This document shows positions 54,601 through 57,600 of a stretch of DNA of 64,000 nucleotides, one piece after another. The position numbers were made by a program, and so were the translations under genes. Source of the DNA: Chiridota heheva (lineage: Eukaryota > Echinodermata > Holothuroidea > Apodida > Chiridotidae); assembly GCA_020152595.1 (NCBI GenBank), contig JAIGNY010001194.1, positions 124,001 through 188,000 of the forward strand, given 5' to 3'. Positions within the stretch are counted from its first letter, which is position 1. The number at the start of each line of letters is the position of its first letter. The notes below the pieces were generated by a model, which made no database searches, was not told where the DNA came from, and saw only the letters and a program-made list of their open reading frames with translations.

Positions 54601-57600
54601 CAATCCACAAGGCTGCCTACACCCCTGACATGGGTTTAGCTAGAAAGTTAAAACGGTCATACGGCCCCCCCCTAAAAAAAAAAAAATATATATATATACA
54701 AAAATAAAAAAGTCAAAAAATGATAAAAGGTCCAAATTTTCCATGATAAAAGGTCCATATATTTTCCATTGGCGACCTACCATCTAAAAGGCTGGCTACA
54801 CCCCTGCATCTGCATCTGTCAAAAGTCATTTTGCCAACATACAGACACCCAGTCCCTCTTAACTGATCAGCATTTTACCCACCAAAATTACTTAAGAAAA
54901 TACAACCAAATTCATCCTTACCTTCAAATCTGATGAATTAATAGTAGCTTCCTCCAATCTGAACTGGTAGTCTTCAGTTTTTCTATAAATTGAAATGTAC
55001 ATTTTTGTTATATAAAATATGCTTCAAACAGCACGAATTGATCATTGTTGATAAGACATTCTGTTTTCTTTAGAAAAGCCAAAAATACTTCACATTTAAA
55101 AAAATATATAGTATTCAGCTGGGATTTGTGGCTTGAAACCTATACTAAAAGTTGTCACTTTTAAAATCAAATTTGTAATTCTACACTAAAGAACACCCAG
55201 AGATTCCTGTTTGAATAACCTTTTACCTCTGTGTGAAATAGTATTTGTTCTTGGAATTTGGGAATCAATGATAGACAGCATACCGGACTTTCTAAACCAA
55301 ACTGTTAAAGGTATACGGACAGAACAAAAGTTTCCTGTTCAGCCACTGACCAAACAGAGTATCAAATTATGAGTCTAATAGTCTTTGAAATTTGGAAATA
55401 GCATGAGTAGTGTTCAAGTTATGAGTAATCAAAGTTTGAGTTTTTTTAATATAATACAAAAAAATAATTTGATGTATGAACAGGAAAACACATCAAATTG
55501 CTTTGGTTTTTCAATGTATTTTCTTCCCTTAATTGCAGACCTTAAAAATATTTCAAATACCTTATCCAGCTTGAGGTTGGTTGTGGGGTATTGTAACAAT
55601 CAATTCCTATAATCAGAATTATCTCTGCATTTTCCAGAAGAAATGGCAGAGGGTTCAAAAACAACGGATTTACACAAGAAAATAGAGACCAGTATGTCCT
55701 GTTCATACATCACCAAATTGATACAACAAATTGTAAAAAGCTGTAACGTGGCCAATTATTAACCAATTATGATGAAATGTTTTGCTTCCTTGGTATTTTT
55801 AAGTGGAATTTTTATCAATTCATTATTATTATCAAATTATGTTTATATAGCACTTATTCTAAAAGAAAGCTCTAAGTGCATTACAAGAGCATGAAAAAAT
55901 AAAAACTTAATTACGTATCAATACATGAAAGAAACAAAATAAAAATGATTCGACACCTAAAACTCCTTTAATAGGTACAAGCTAAAATATCAGCAGTATA
56001 CGAATAAAAGAAATAATTTTATTTTAAACATTTCAGTTCAGATACATGAATAAGATCAAACAGTAAATAAAAAAAGTGGTAAAACTACCAATTTTAAACA
56101 CAAAACACTAAGAGAAATAAAAACTTATCAAACAATTAAAATGCATTAAAAGGTGAAACCTGGGGTGGAAAAAATTTTTAATATAAAGAAAAAAACATTT
56201 TAAAATATTAATAAAAACAATTTTTCATCTTTATATAAAACAGTTTTAACCATGGTTAACTATGGGAAAAGTTATTCCTTTCTTGAGATGTCTTATAAAA
56301 TTGACTCAACCAAAACTAATGGCACTTGCTGAATATGCAAAAACATAGATCCTCAGCATACAAAAATAGGCAGATTTCAATTTTTTAAAGTTTTGTCACC
56401 TTTTATGCTTGAAGCCCAAATCTACACTTATCAATTGTAGTAATAATCAAATAATGCAGTAAGAAAAGAGGCTTATCTTATTCAACATAATATCTATAAA
56501 AATATGATATTTATACATGATATTTATGAACAAAAATTTCTCCTTTCTCCATAATCCAATATCTACTAACGTCCAGTCGAAAAATTAGATTTTCTCAAAA
56601 CAATTAAGATGGTAACCCTATGTGCTAAAAAATTAGGTTTTCTTAAAACAATTAGGATGGTAACCCTATGGGCATGCAGTGACAATATTATTTTCATGGT
56701 ATTAAATCCTATCAGAAACTGTATAAATAACAAACAATATTTCATAAAAACTGGTTGGAAATTGTCAAATTTAAAGCTTTTAAAGTTTTCAAGTCTTAAC
56801 TCCTTGACTTTACACATCAACCATTGTAAATGCCCACAGCAGTCATGGGTTAAAGTTCAAACCATTTGACTGTGGATACCATAAAAAGCACACTTACAGA
56901 TGTACTCTTGATATAATCAAAGGGGTTTATATACACTTTTTATGAATAGATATGATGTATGAATACATGGGTAGAATCCTCTTGTTTTGTATGCAAATCC
57001 CAGTTTTGTTAATCTTCTGCCGCAATTCCTTAAATGAAAGCAGTAGAATCTGACAAAAAAAAAAGTTTTTGAAACTAAACCATATCGCCCCTCTCACACA
57101 CCACCTCAAATTAGAGAACTACGTTTAAATTTATCTGCCCTTTCACATGTAATTACAGGTAATTACTTTGAGCAGCCCTAACAGAAACAACAAATGTTAT
57201 TTTTATGGCAAAGATTGCGTTCTACTCTGAATTTAGAGCTAAGTGACGAAAACATTCAGCAGAAACATTTAATATAAGAAATTTCAAAGATGCATACTTT
57301 ATAACATGTTGACACATGCATTCCTTTTTCAGACTTCTTACACTAATTACAATATGAGACAATAAATTAGGTCACCCTTACTCAATCACGCAGCAATATA
57401 ATCACTGTTTTGGGTGCCCCATCTTTGACCCCGCCTCTCATGTGTGTTTTTAAGAAAGTGCTGGTAGAGTAAGGGTTAATCAACCAGCAACAAGTGTGGC
57501 AACTCAAAAATATATCCAGCTGGTCCCATAGGGCAGCCCTCTGGGTCACTGAAGCGGAACAAGCCCAACCCTTCAATAATCAGCCTGTGCTTAACCCTTA